Source: Planctomycetia bacterium (GTDB taxonomy: Bacteria > Planctomycetota > Planctomycetia > Gemmatales > Gemmataceae). From it: DNA of 19,788 nucleotides. Positions 1-7,104 of this stretch are shown in pieces. Position 1 is the first letter of the stretch; the number at the start of each line of letters is the position of its first letter. The stretch lies in the NCBI GenBank assembly GCA_025356615.1, contig JANXSH010000748.1:1-19788 (forward strand). Reading direction: 5' to 3'. Under the pieces are notes generated by a model. That model did not search any database and was not told the DNA's origin. It was given only the letters and a program-made list of their open reading frames with translations. The translations under genes were made by a program, and so were the position numbers.

Positions 1-130
1 CTCACCCCCCAGCCCCCACTCCCCCAGGGAGATGGGGAGCAGGAGACGCCTCCAACGGCGTCACGTCTCCGCCTGATCCGGTCTTGCTCCCCCCTCTCCC
101 TGCGGGAGAGGGGGCTGAGGTCTTCGCCGC
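1..130. repeat. Hairpin-rich GC repeat region
   Basis: No gene is seen here. The stretch consists of C-runs facing G-runs. The best hairpin is at 90-114, with an 11-bp perfect stem (CCCCCTCTCCC against GGGAGAGGGGG) and a 3-base loop. A weaker one pairs 19-24 with 34-39. Between them, GACGCC (45-50) can pair with GGCGTC (57-62), or alternatively GGAGACG (42-48) with CGTCTCC (64-70). It resembles the dispersed intergenic palindromes common in GC-rich genomes. Its role is unknown. Confidence 0.5.
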
Positions 131-157
131 GCCCCAGTGAGACCCTTGAAACTACTG

Positions 158-193
158 GTGAGCGACGGAAGGATGAAGTTTTCCGTCGCTCAC
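158..193 (-). terminator. Hairpin downstream of the DUF2171 gene
   Basis: A perfect 13-bp inverted repeat (158-170 with 181-193) encloses a 10-base loop, 33 bases past the stop of the minus-strand DUF2171 gene. Read on the minus strand, the element starts with GGAAGCGTGAGCGACGG (199 down to 183). A related palindrome follows the VOC gene at 9089-9131. There is no U-tract, so a transcript-end or RNA-stability role is inferred from position only. Confidence 0.5.
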
Positions 194-226
194 GCTTCCG
201 GCTCGTCGGGGATCGCCCCGCGCACT

Positions 227-493
227 CTACTTCTCTTCAGGGATGTACTCCCCTGCCTCGACGGGGTGGCCCTGCCACTCCATCTGCGCGTCCGCGCACG
301 GCTTGCTGAGGTGAACCTTCTGATCGACCCGGTCCACCCAGTCCACCGGGATGTAGTGGTGGCTGCCTCGGGCCTCGGGGCCGTTCTTGGTAAGCTTGAT
401 CGAGAGACCTGCCACGCGATCGACGACCCCGACGGGTTTGCCGCACGAGCCGACGACCTCCATGTGTTCTTTGATCTTCGAGGTATCCGTCAT
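227..493 (-). CDS. DUF2171 domain-containing protein
   Basis: This small 88-residue protein is almost entirely one DUF2171 domain. The N-terminal half contains the motif IKEHMEVVGSCGKPVGVVD followed by IKLTKNGPEA, and the second half HHYIPVDWVDRV followed by KVHLSKP. This matches the family pattern of a short, soluble, PRC-barrel-like protein. The molecular role of the family is not established. The start is chosen because AGGAG lies about 7 bases upstream of the ATG. There is no signal peptide or membrane segment. It is divergent from the vWA gene, with a 143-base intergenic space, and a strong hairpin lies past its stop. It is probably a stand-alone gene unrelated to the triad. Confidence 0.85.
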   Translation of the reverse strand: MTDTSKIKEHMEVVGSCGKPVGVVDRVAGLSIKLTKNGPEARGSHHYIPVDWVDRVDQKVHLSKPCADAQMEWQGHPVEAGEYIPEEK

Positions 494-598
494 GGGGATC
501 TCCTAAGTGAAGTAGCGGCGATGGATGAGAGAAACGAGTGCAAACCACGCGCCGAAACGGACGAATCGAAATGGCTGGGCATCCGGTGACGACGCACA

Positions 599-604
599 TA
601 GAAT
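599..604 (+). promoter_or_regulatory. Candidate -10 hexamer (TAGAAT) of the vWA operon
   Basis: TAGAAT lies 32 bases before the ATG at 637. The same hexamer recurs in front of several other genes in this window. No convincing -35 box is seen 17 bases further upstream, so this is a candidate based on recurrence and position. Confidence 0.4.
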
Positions 605-636
605 CTCCACGAGAGCGAATCTCGGGAGAAGCCCCC

Positions 637-1467
637 ATGTCCTACTCGGCAGAAATCAGTCGCGCGAATCCGACGTGTTTCCTGTTCCTCATCGACCAGT
701 CGAAGTCGATGCTCGGGCCGCTCGCGGGCGCGGGCAGCCAGAGCAAGGCGGCTTCCGTCGCCACATCGGTCAACCAGTTGCTCTACTCGCTCGTGCTGCG
801 CTGCGTCTGGGGCAGTTCGGTCATGGACCGTTTCCACGTCGGCGTGATCGGCTACGGGGCGCAGGTCGGCCCCGGCCTCGGCGGCGCGCTCGCCGGGCGC
901 GAGCTGGTGTCGATCGGCGACGTGGCGCGCAGCCCTCTCCGAGTCGAGCAGGAGACGCAGACGAACCTCGACGGCAGCACACAAATGGTCCGCAAGCCGA
1001 TCTGGTTCGAGGCATCGGGCGGCGGCCAGACGCCGATGTGCGCGGCATTTCGGATGGCAAGCACCTGGCTCAGCGGGTTCCTCCTCGACCACCCCGATTG
1101 CTTCCCGCCGGTCGTCATCAACATCACCGACGGCAAGCCCAACGACGGCAACCCCGAGGCCGACGCCGTTCGGCTCCAACAAATGTCGAGTACGGACGGC
1201 AACGTCCTGGTCTTCAACGTCCTGCTCTCGGCGACCGCCGGGGATCGCATCGAATTCCCCGACTCCGAGGGACTCCTCCCCGACGCCTACGCGCGGCTGC
1301 TGTTCCGCATGTCGAGTCCACTGCCCGAGGCGCTGTGGTCGGCGGCCCAGGAGGCGGGCGTCTACGCCAGCCCCTACACGCGCGGCTGTGTGTTCAACGC
1401 CGACCTCGACTCCGTCGTCCGCGCGCTCGACATCGGGACGCGCGTCTCCATGAGCAACCGCGGGTGA
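637..1467 (+). CDS. vWA domain protein of a TerY-P-type triad
   Basis: A 276-residue single-domain von Willebrand factor A protein. A complete MIDAS metal-binding site is visible: DQSKS at residues 20-24 (D20, S22, S24), the threonine in GGGQTP (T132) and the aspartate in ITDGKP (D165). TerY-like vWA proteins, encoded next to a PP2C phosphatase and an atypical kinase, form the TerY-P triad described for tellurite/stress-response systems. That same order follows here. The start at 637 is preferred over an in-frame ATG at 538 because GGGAG lies 8 bases upstream and the domain begins right after it. The upstream extension resembles no domain and would span the candidate -10 hexamer at 599. The next gene starts 4 bases after the stop, which implies one transcript. 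There is no signal peptide, so it is probably cytoplasmic. Its partner or substrate cannot be read from the sequence. Confidence 0.9.
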   Translation: MSYSAEISRANPTCFLFLIDQSKSMLGPLAGAGSQSKAASVATSVNQLLYSLVLRCVWGSSVMDRFHVGVIGYGAQVGPGLGGALAGRELVSIGDVARSPLRVEQETQTNLDGSTQMVRKPIWFEASGGGQTPMCAAFRMASTWLSGFLLDHPDCFPPVVINITDGKPNDGNPEADAVRLQQMSSTDGNVLVFNVLLSATAGDRIEFPDSEGLLPDAYARLLFRMSSPLPEALWSAAQEAGVYASPYTRGCVFNADLDSVVRALDIGTRVSMSNRG

Positions 1468-1471
1468 GATC

Positions 1472-2233
1472 ATGCGAAATGCCCGTGGCTTCCGCGTCGC
1501 CCGTCGTGGACTGAGCGCCGACGAGTGCGAAGACGCCTGGGCGATCGACGCGGAAACGACCCGAGTCGCCGTCGCCGACGGCGCGACCGAGAGCGCCTAC
1601 CCCGGCGTCTGGGCACGGCTCCTCGTCGAGCAGTTCACCCGAGAGCCCGGCGACTGGCCCGGATGGATCGCCCAGGTCCAGCCGCTCTGGCTGGAGTCCG
1701 TCCGGCAGCCGGACACGCCCCCCCTGCCCTGGTTCGTCGAACAAAGCCTGGCGCGCGGCGCGTTCGCCACGTTCCTCGGGGTCCACTTCGATGAGGCGAG
1801 CGCCGAGGTCGTCGCGGTCGGCGACAGTTGCCTCTTCCAGGTGCGAGCGGATCGAGTGGAGCGATCCTTCCCGCTCGAACGATCGTCGGAGTTCGGCAAC
1901 ACGCCGTGGCTGGTCGGCTCGCGAACCCCGCCGGACGAGGTGCCCCGGCGACACGGCATGACCTGCCGACTCGACCTGATGGCGGGCGATCGGCTGTGGT
2001 TGATGACGGACGCCCTGGCGCGATGGTTCCTCGTGGAAACCGAGGCCGATCGGCGTCCGTGGGCCGACCTGGAAGCCCTCCTTGGCCAGCCGGATGAGGG
2101 GTGGGCCGCGTGGGTCGAGACGCTGCGCGATCGGCGCGAGCTTCGCAACGACGACACGACGGTCGTAGTCGTCACGATTCTGGGGGTGGACTCGTCTCTG
2201 GAAGTAAGCGGGAGAGGGGAATGCTCTTCGTAG
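1472..2233 (+). CDS. PP2C-type Ser/Thr phosphatase of the TerY-P triad
   Basis: A 253-residue PP2C-family metal-dependent protein phosphatase. The metal ligands are visible: E20-D21 in CEDAW, D36-G37 in VADGATES, GDS at 117-119, D180 in MTDALARW and the terminal RNDDTTVVVV (D227, D228). It presumably reverses phosphorylation by the partner kinase encoded at 7105. It starts 4 bases after the vWA gene. The last 17 residues after VVVVTILG look unlike the usual family end. A second copy of the family end (LRDRRKIRNDDTTIVVVLVG and stop) lies 4.9 kb away at 7023-7094, immediately before the kinase gene. The tail of this gene therefore seems to have been replaced when the operon was split. All catalytic motifs are intact, so activity is likely kept. 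Confidence 0.9.
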   Translation: MRNARGFRVARRGLSADECEDAWAIDAETTRVAVADGATESAYPGVWARLLVEQFTREPGDWPGWIAQVQPLWLESVRQPDTPPLPWFVEQSLARGAFATFLGVHFDEASAEVVAVGDSCLFQVRADRVERSFPLERSSEFGNTPWLVGSRTPPDEVPRRHGMTCRLDLMAGDRLWLMTDALARWFLVETEADRRPWADLEALLGQPDEGWAAWVETLRDRRELRNDDTTVVVVTILGVDSSLEVSGRGECSS

Positions 2234-2331
2234 ACACTGGCTGAACTACTCCCTCAGTCCAGGCGGCGAAGAGCCATCTAAGCGAGTGAGGCAAATCAGC
2301 TAGAAGGCTCGACTGACACCAATACGATCGC

Positions 2332-2347
2332 TAGAATCTCTTAGAAT
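2332..2347 (+). promoter_or_regulatory. Two TAGAAT hexamers before the kinase-caspase gene
   Basis: TAGAAT occurs at 2332-2337 and again at 2342-2347, 40-50 bases before the ATG at 2387. A poor -35-like TCGACT (2309-2314) lies 17 bases before the first one. This suggests that the inserted gene has its own promoter and is not simply read from the vWA-PP2C transcript. The rest of the 2234-2386 spacer holds no gene. Confidence 0.4.
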
Positions 2348-2386
2348 CCTAATAAAGCTTGCTTACCCACCTTCGCCGGAGGTCCA

Positions 2387-5300
2387 ATGAACGCCCCAAG
2401 TCTGACCTCATTGTTGATTCGCTGGGAGGAGGCGCACACCGAAGGCATATCTCTCTCCGCCGCAGAACTGTGCATCGACTCCCCTCACCTAATCCCTGAG
2501 TTGCAGAAGGCGATCGATGCCCTTCAGGCCATGCAACACTTGATAGGGACGAAAGCGACCTCTGCGCCAGTCGCGGCCGAGTCCTGGGCCACGATCTTTC
2601 CCCCCGAAGGACGAACCAACCTGGCATCGGATCAAATCTTCTCGCCGTCCAGTGCGAATCAGACACCTGCGCCAGCAGGCTATGAGGTGTTGGAAGAGTT
2701 GGGCCGCGGCGGTATGGGTGTGGTCTACAAGGCACGGCAGCGCACCCTCAACCGACTGTGCGCCCTGAAGGTGATCCTAGATGCTGGGCACGCCGACACC
2801 GATCAGCGAGTTCGCTTCTTGATCGAAGCGGAGGCCATCGCGAGAATAAAACACCCCGGCATCGTGCAGATCTATGACTTCGGCACTTACGGCGGACTGC
2901 CCTATTTCTCGATGGAATTATGTGAGAACGGTTCCCTGGCCGACAGATTACGCCACGGACCGCTGACCGCGAGAGAGGCCTCGGCGATAGTCGAGAACGT
3001 GGCCCGCGCCGTTCATGCCGCCCATGAGTCTGGGATCGTCCATCGCGACCTCAAGCCGGGGAACGTGTTGCTGGCGGCGGACGGTTCGCCGCGAGTGACC
3101 GACTTTGGGCTGGCCAAGCGCACCTACACAGAAGGGCACACTCAGACGGGTGCCGTGATGGGTACACCGTCGTACATGGCTCCAGAACAGGCTGGAGGGA
3201 AAAAAGAGATTGGTCCGGCGGTCGATGTCTGGGCTTTAGGAGCGATCCTCTACGAAGGCCTTTCGGGTCGTCCGCCATTCGGCGCGGCAACGCCACTGGA
3301 CACCCTCATGCAGGTGATCGACGATGAGCCGGTGACGTTACGCCAGCTCAACAAGAAAGTCCCGGTGGACCTGGAGACGATCTGCCACAAGTGCTTGCAC
3401 AAGATACCGGCCAAGCGCTATCAAAGTGCCGGGGCGTTGGCGGAGGATCTAAATCGGTGGCTGACGAACGAGCCGATCTCGGCGCGTCCCGTCGGCACAA
3501 CCGAGCGGGTTCTGCGCTGGGTGAAGAAGCGACCGGCAATCGCCGGGCTAGCGGCCCTGTTGGCCGTCCTGACCATTGGGAGCATGATGGTCATTCTGTC
3601 TTTCTACCGCGATGCCAGCGAGCAAGCCCGTATCGCCGGGCAAGAGCGTGAGACTGCTCTGGAGGCCGAAACGCGAGCACGCACGGCACAGGGCGAGGCT
3701 GAAGGGCAGCGGGATCATGCGGAGCTGCGGACGCAGATGTCCCAGTACGCCTTCCGGCTGGCCCAAATCCAACGCGAGCTGGCGGGGAAGGGTCTTTCGG
3801 AGTCGGGAATATCGCGAGCCTCGAGCCTGTTCGAACAATGCTCTCAGCCTCTTCGAGGCTGGGAGTACGAGCACCTGCGGCTGCAACTCGGCCATCGCGT
3901 GTTCCTTCAGAAGAAAAACCCACCGCACGAAGACAGAGTTCAATCTATCTGCTACAGCCGTGACGGTCGTTCGATCGTTACGAGTACCACGAGACAGATA
4001 CGAGTATGGGACGCCGTCACGGGTCGGGTCGAGAAGACACTGGATGCAGGGAAATCGCGGATCAAGAGTGTCCACCTCAGTCCGGATGGGCGCTGGCTGG
4101 CGTGCGGGGGGCATGCCTACGACGAGGAGGGTAATGAATTCAACGAAGAAAAAGAACACGACGCTCCCTTGATCATGACTCGTGGCGTTTTCGATAAGGG
4201 CATGCGCGCTCGCGCCGTGGTAATGGTCTGGGACTTGAACAACAAGGAACGCCAGCCGAGAAAACTCGAGGTCAAAGGGAAATCAATCGTCGCTGTCCGG
4301 TTCGCGCCCGATGGATCGTGGCTGGCTAGTGCTGGATCCGAAAAGACCGTGTGGATCTGGGATGTTGATTCCTGGAAGCGACAGCCCAAAGAGATCATCG
4401 CCCCTGAATCAGTGGATTGCCTGGAGATTCACCCAGGAGGGAACCTGCTCGCGTTGGGCAGCAACAAACAGGTACTCCTTTACGACAGGGCGACGGGTAA
4501 AGTGCTGCATACCCTCACAGGACACCAAGGCGTCATCAACCGGGTATCGTTCAGCGGAGATGGCCGACTTCTGGCCAGTGCCGACCTCGCCGATGGTCTC
4601 GTCCATGTCTGGGACACAACCACTGGCAAACGCCTGAGATCTCTGGGAGACAAGGCTGCGGGAACCGCCGTCAGTATTGCCTTTGCTCCGGGAAAACGAG
4701 CCGTGCTTGCCTGTGGGTTCACCGACCCGTCTGGTTACACTCTGGTCGATGCGGATTCAGGAACTACTCTAGGCCGCGTTCGCAGCAGCCATCTCGCGGC
4801 CGAGGGCGTGGTATTCAGTCCGGATGCCAAACGGCTTGCCTTCACCACGTTGGAGGGCGTGGGTAGCGTTCCAATGAACTCTCTGGGAAGCAAACCGGTC
4901 TGGCTCGAGGATGAGAGCTTGGCACTTCTGAATCAGCGATTCTCTGAGGCGGACAAGAAGTGTGCCCCCGAGATGCTCCTCTCGGCCTCCTCGGTAGAGG
5001 TCCGAGCAAATGCTCCAGCCAACTCCTTCTCTGTGATCGAAAAGGAAACCGGATTGCCACTTGCGGAATTTCGTACCTTTCCGATCGATGCCGGCAAGCC
5101 TCTTCCGATCCAAACTCCAGGCGGTCTAGTTCGCGTGGAAACTCGCCCAGACGCAATCCTGATTCGGAACTCACGCACGAAATCCGTTCAACTCCTCTTC
5201 CCGTCACTGAGCGAAGACAAGTACCGCGTAGCATTTACCAGTGACAGAACGCGAATGGTCAGTTTGGCAAACAGAACAGTGAAACTATGGGATACAGCAA

Positions 5301-6919
5301 CAGGTGTCGAGATCGCCACCTGGGAAACGTCTGTGCAAACGGTAAACCAGATCGGCTTCGATGACGACACCAATTCCTTGATCGTCGTCGGACAAGCCGA
5401 GGTCGAAATCCGCTCCGTGGGTTGCCCACACACCCCGACATCAGCCACACGGTGGCACCTCCATCAGTATCTTCGTGCTTACACGGATGAACGCTGGGAA
5501 GATGCGATCCACTGGCTCGACTACGCGACTCGAGCTTACCCTACCAATCACCGACTGTGCCTGGATCGAGCGTTGGCCTTGCTGGCGAGTGAGCGTCCGG
5601 CCGAGGCGGTGGAAGAACTGAAGCGGGGTATGGAAATTTCCCCGCCGTCCGAACGACCGCTGTCCTGGTGGCTCGCCGATCTCGGCTCTCGAGATAGGAG
5701 CGAGAATTCGAGATACGGAGCCAGCCCATCGCTCGATCGCCTGGCTGCCCAAGTCCTTTTCCGCCCTACTCGTGCCAATGTGAACATTGGCAAAATTGTT
5801 GCCGCTAACCCGAACTCATGGTCGCTCCGCGCTCTACATGGCTATCTTTTGACACGGGCAGGAAAATTGGACGAGGGGATCACCGAACTCGTCGCAGCTG
5901 CCCGGCAGGTCGGGAATCGACCGGATCTCTGGGCCGCAGTCGCCAGTCTCGAACTCCAGCGGAAGGGTGTGACTGCGGCCGATGCCGCACGTCGAGAACT
6001 GGTTCGACTGGTGCCGGATGCTGTAATGGGCTGGCATGAAGAACAGGTACGAACAACTCTTGGTCATGCTTCCCAGATCATTTGGCACGATGATTACTTA
6101 CAGGGTGGCAAAAGTAATCGTGAGCTGGTCAAGGACCGCAACACTCCCGATTTGTATACGCTCTTCGTTGGAGTAGATGATTACAGCAAAGCGAAGTTCC
6201 CACAAAAAGTACAGCCTACGCTTACTTCCGTCGCAGGGGTTAATGCTCTCAGCGACGTTTTCAACGCGCAGAAGGGGAAACGGTATCGCGATGTACACAA
6301 TTCCCTCCTCCTCCAAGAAAAGGTGACGAGTAACTCCATCATCGAACGACTAAGCGACATCTCGAAGAAAGCAAGGCCGGAGGACTGGGCGATCATTTTT
6401 CTGAACGGGCATGGGATCGTTCACGATGAGCAGTTCGATTATATCTGTAGCGATACGAATCATTCGGTACGCTCCAGTTTTCTAGAGGGTCGCCAGTTGC
6501 TTGCCACCATTCAAGGAATGCGTTGTCGCACCTTGCTCCTGGTCGATGTGTGCCATTCTGGTGCCCTGATTCCTCCTTTTACTCGAATCATTCCGTCAGA
6601 GCGACTGTTCATCTTTGCTGCCTGCAAAAGCGATCAAAATAGCCTAGAGCCGTCCAAAGTAATTGGCGGCCACAGCATTTTCACACAAGGGTTGCTCGAG
6701 GCAATGCGTCCATCGACGGGTGATCTGAACGGCGATGGGTATCTTGACCTCCGAGAGCTTCAGGCAAGCGTTCAGGTGGCTATGGCAAAGCAGCTAAACC
6801 GGTTGGCGCAGGGTGCGGATGCACAGACGCCCGTCACACACCCATTGCGATTTCCACGCATGCCAATTCTCGAATACCCCAGGCGCGAACCATCTAAGGA
6901 TCGGCCCCCCTCGAAGTGA
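2387..6919 (+). CDS. Ser/Thr kinase-TM-WD40-TPR-caspase fusion protein
   Basis: A giant protein of 1510 residues. Residues 1-50 resemble the N-terminal extension typical of planctomycete kinases. A complete Hanks-type kinase spans about 100-365: GRGGMG 106-111, K128, HRDLKPGN 219-226 (D221), DFG 239-241 and APE 265-267. One membrane helix lies at about 384-407, followed by a charged, probably coiled segment at 408-445. WD40 strands end at about 541, 615, 658, 742 and 968 (VWD/IWD/LWD signatures); some blades are degenerate. TPR-like helices cover about 1022-1080 and 1140-1205. The C-terminus (about 1255-1490) is a caspase-like peptidase with catalytic H1342 in FLNGHG and C1389 in VDVCHSG. A perfect EF-hand-type loop follows at 1446-1457. 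By membrane topology the kinase would be cytoplasmic and the propeller and caspase outside it, but this is inference. GGAGG precedes the ATG by 4 bases. Its GC content is clearly lower than its neighbours, and it interrupts the triad operon. Confidence 0.92.
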   Translation: MNAPSLTSLLIRWEEAHTEGISLSAAELCIDSPHLIPELQKAIDALQAMQHLIGTKATSAPVAAESWATIFPPEGRTNLASDQIFSPSSANQTPAPAGYEVLEELGRGGMGVVYKARQRTLNRLCALKVILDAGHADTDQRVRFLIEAEAIARIKHPGIVQIYDFGTYGGLPYFSMELCENGSLADRLRHGPLTAREASAIVENVARAVHAAHESGIVHRDLKPGNVLLAADGSPRVTDFGLAKRTYTEGHTQTGAVMGTPSYMAPEQAGGKKEIGPAVDVWALGAILYEGLSGRPPFGAATPLDTLMQVIDDEPVTLRQLNKKVPVDLETICHKCLHKIPAKRYQSAGALAEDLNRWLTNEPISARPVGTTERVLRWVKKRPAIAGLAALLAVLTIGSMMVILSFYRDASEQARIAGQERETALEAETRARTAQGEAEGQRDHAELRTQMSQYAFRLAQIQRELAGKGLSESGISRASSLFEQCSQPLRGWEYEHLRLQLGHRVFLQKKNPPHEDRVQSICYSRDGRSIVTSTTRQIRVWDAVTGRVEKTLDAGKSRIKSVHLSPDGRWLACGGHAYDEEGNEFNEEKEHDAPLIMTRGVFDKGMRARAVVMVWDLNNKERQPRKLEVKGKSIVAVRFAPDGSWLASAGSEKTVWIWDVDSWKRQPKEIIAPESVDCLEIHPGGNLLALGSNKQVLLYDRATGKVLHTLTGHQGVINRVSFSGDGRLLASADLADGLVHVWDTTTGKRLRSLGDKAAGTAVSIAFAPGKRAVLACGFTDPSGYTLVDADSGTTLGRVRSSHLAAEGVVFSPDAKRLAFTTLEGVGSVPMNSLGSKPVWLEDESLALLNQRFSEADKKCAPEMLLSASSVEVRANAPANSFSVIEKETGLPLAEFRTFPIDAGKPLPIQTPGGLVRVETRPDAILIRNSRTKSVQLLFPSLSEDKYRVAFTSDRTRMVSLANRTVKLWDTATGVEIATWETSVQTVNQIGFDDDTNSLIVVGQAEVEIRSVGCPHTPTSATRWHLHQYLRAYTDERWEDAIHWLDYATRAYPTNHRLCLDRALALLASERPAEAVEELKRGMEISPPSERPLSWWLADLGSRDRSENSRYGASPSLDRLAAQVLFRPTRANVNIGKIVAANPNSWSLRALHGYLLTRAGKLDEGITELVAAARQVGNRPDLWAAVASLELQRKGVTAADAARRELVRLVPDAVMGWHEEQVRTTLGHASQIIWHDDYLQGGKSNRELVKDRNTPDLYTLFVGVDDYSKAKFPQKVQPTLTSVAGVNALSDVFNAQKGKRYRDVHNSLLLQEKVTSNSIIERLSDISKKARPEDWAIIFLNGHGIVHDEQFDYICSDTNHSVRSSFLEGRQLLATIQGMRCRTLLLVDVCHSGALIPPFTRIIPSERLFIFAACKSDQNSLEPSKVIGGHSIFTQGLLEAMRPSTGDLNGDGYLDLRELQASVQVAMAKQLNRLAQGADAQTPVTHPLRFPRMPILEYPRREPSKDRPPSK

Positions 6920-7022
6920 GAGGGAATGCGAATATCGCCAGCGTCCCTCGCTTCTCATTCGAGACCTGCTCATGAACATCAGCATTGCACCCATTGCCTA
7001 CATCATCCCCGAATCCGCGTAA

Positions 7023-7094
7023 CTCGAGAGGCTGCGCGATCGGCGCAAGATTCGCAACGACGACACGACGATCGTGGTCGTCCTGGTGGGATGA
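7023..7094 (+). pseudogene. 3' remnant of a PP2C phosphatase gene
   Basis: There are 23 codons plus a stop, reading LERLRDRRKIRNDDTTIVVV and then LVG. This is the PP2C C-terminus with its metal-binding DD. Bases 7024-7082 match 2115-2173 of the intact phosphatase gene with 5 mismatches in 59. An in-frame TAA at 7020-7022 precedes it and no start codon follows. It ends 10 bases before the triad kinase ATG, the spacing expected for an unbroken PP2C-kinase operon. It is therefore a scar of the rearrangement that put the 4.8 kb kinase-caspase segment here. Confidence 0.85.
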
Positions 7095-7104
7095 GGGTAG
7101 CCCA

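Noticed and set aside
490..1473. A long minus-strand open frame over the vWA gene
   Set aside because: It is antisense to a gene with a complete MIDAS motif, has an arginine- and alanine-rich composition with no domain, and is typical of mirror frames in GC-rich DNA.
2234..7022. A transposon or integron carrying the kinase-caspase gene
   Set aside because: I looked for terminal inverted repeats, a short target duplication and a transposase or integrase in 2234-2386 and 6920-7022 and found none. Only the 59-base PP2C duplication marks the borders.
6972..7022. A 16-codon open frame (MNISIAPIAYIIPESA) before the PP2C remnant
   Set aside because: It is too short to judge, has no ribosome site I trust and no recognisable homology. 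Being in frame with the remnant across a TAA is probably chance.
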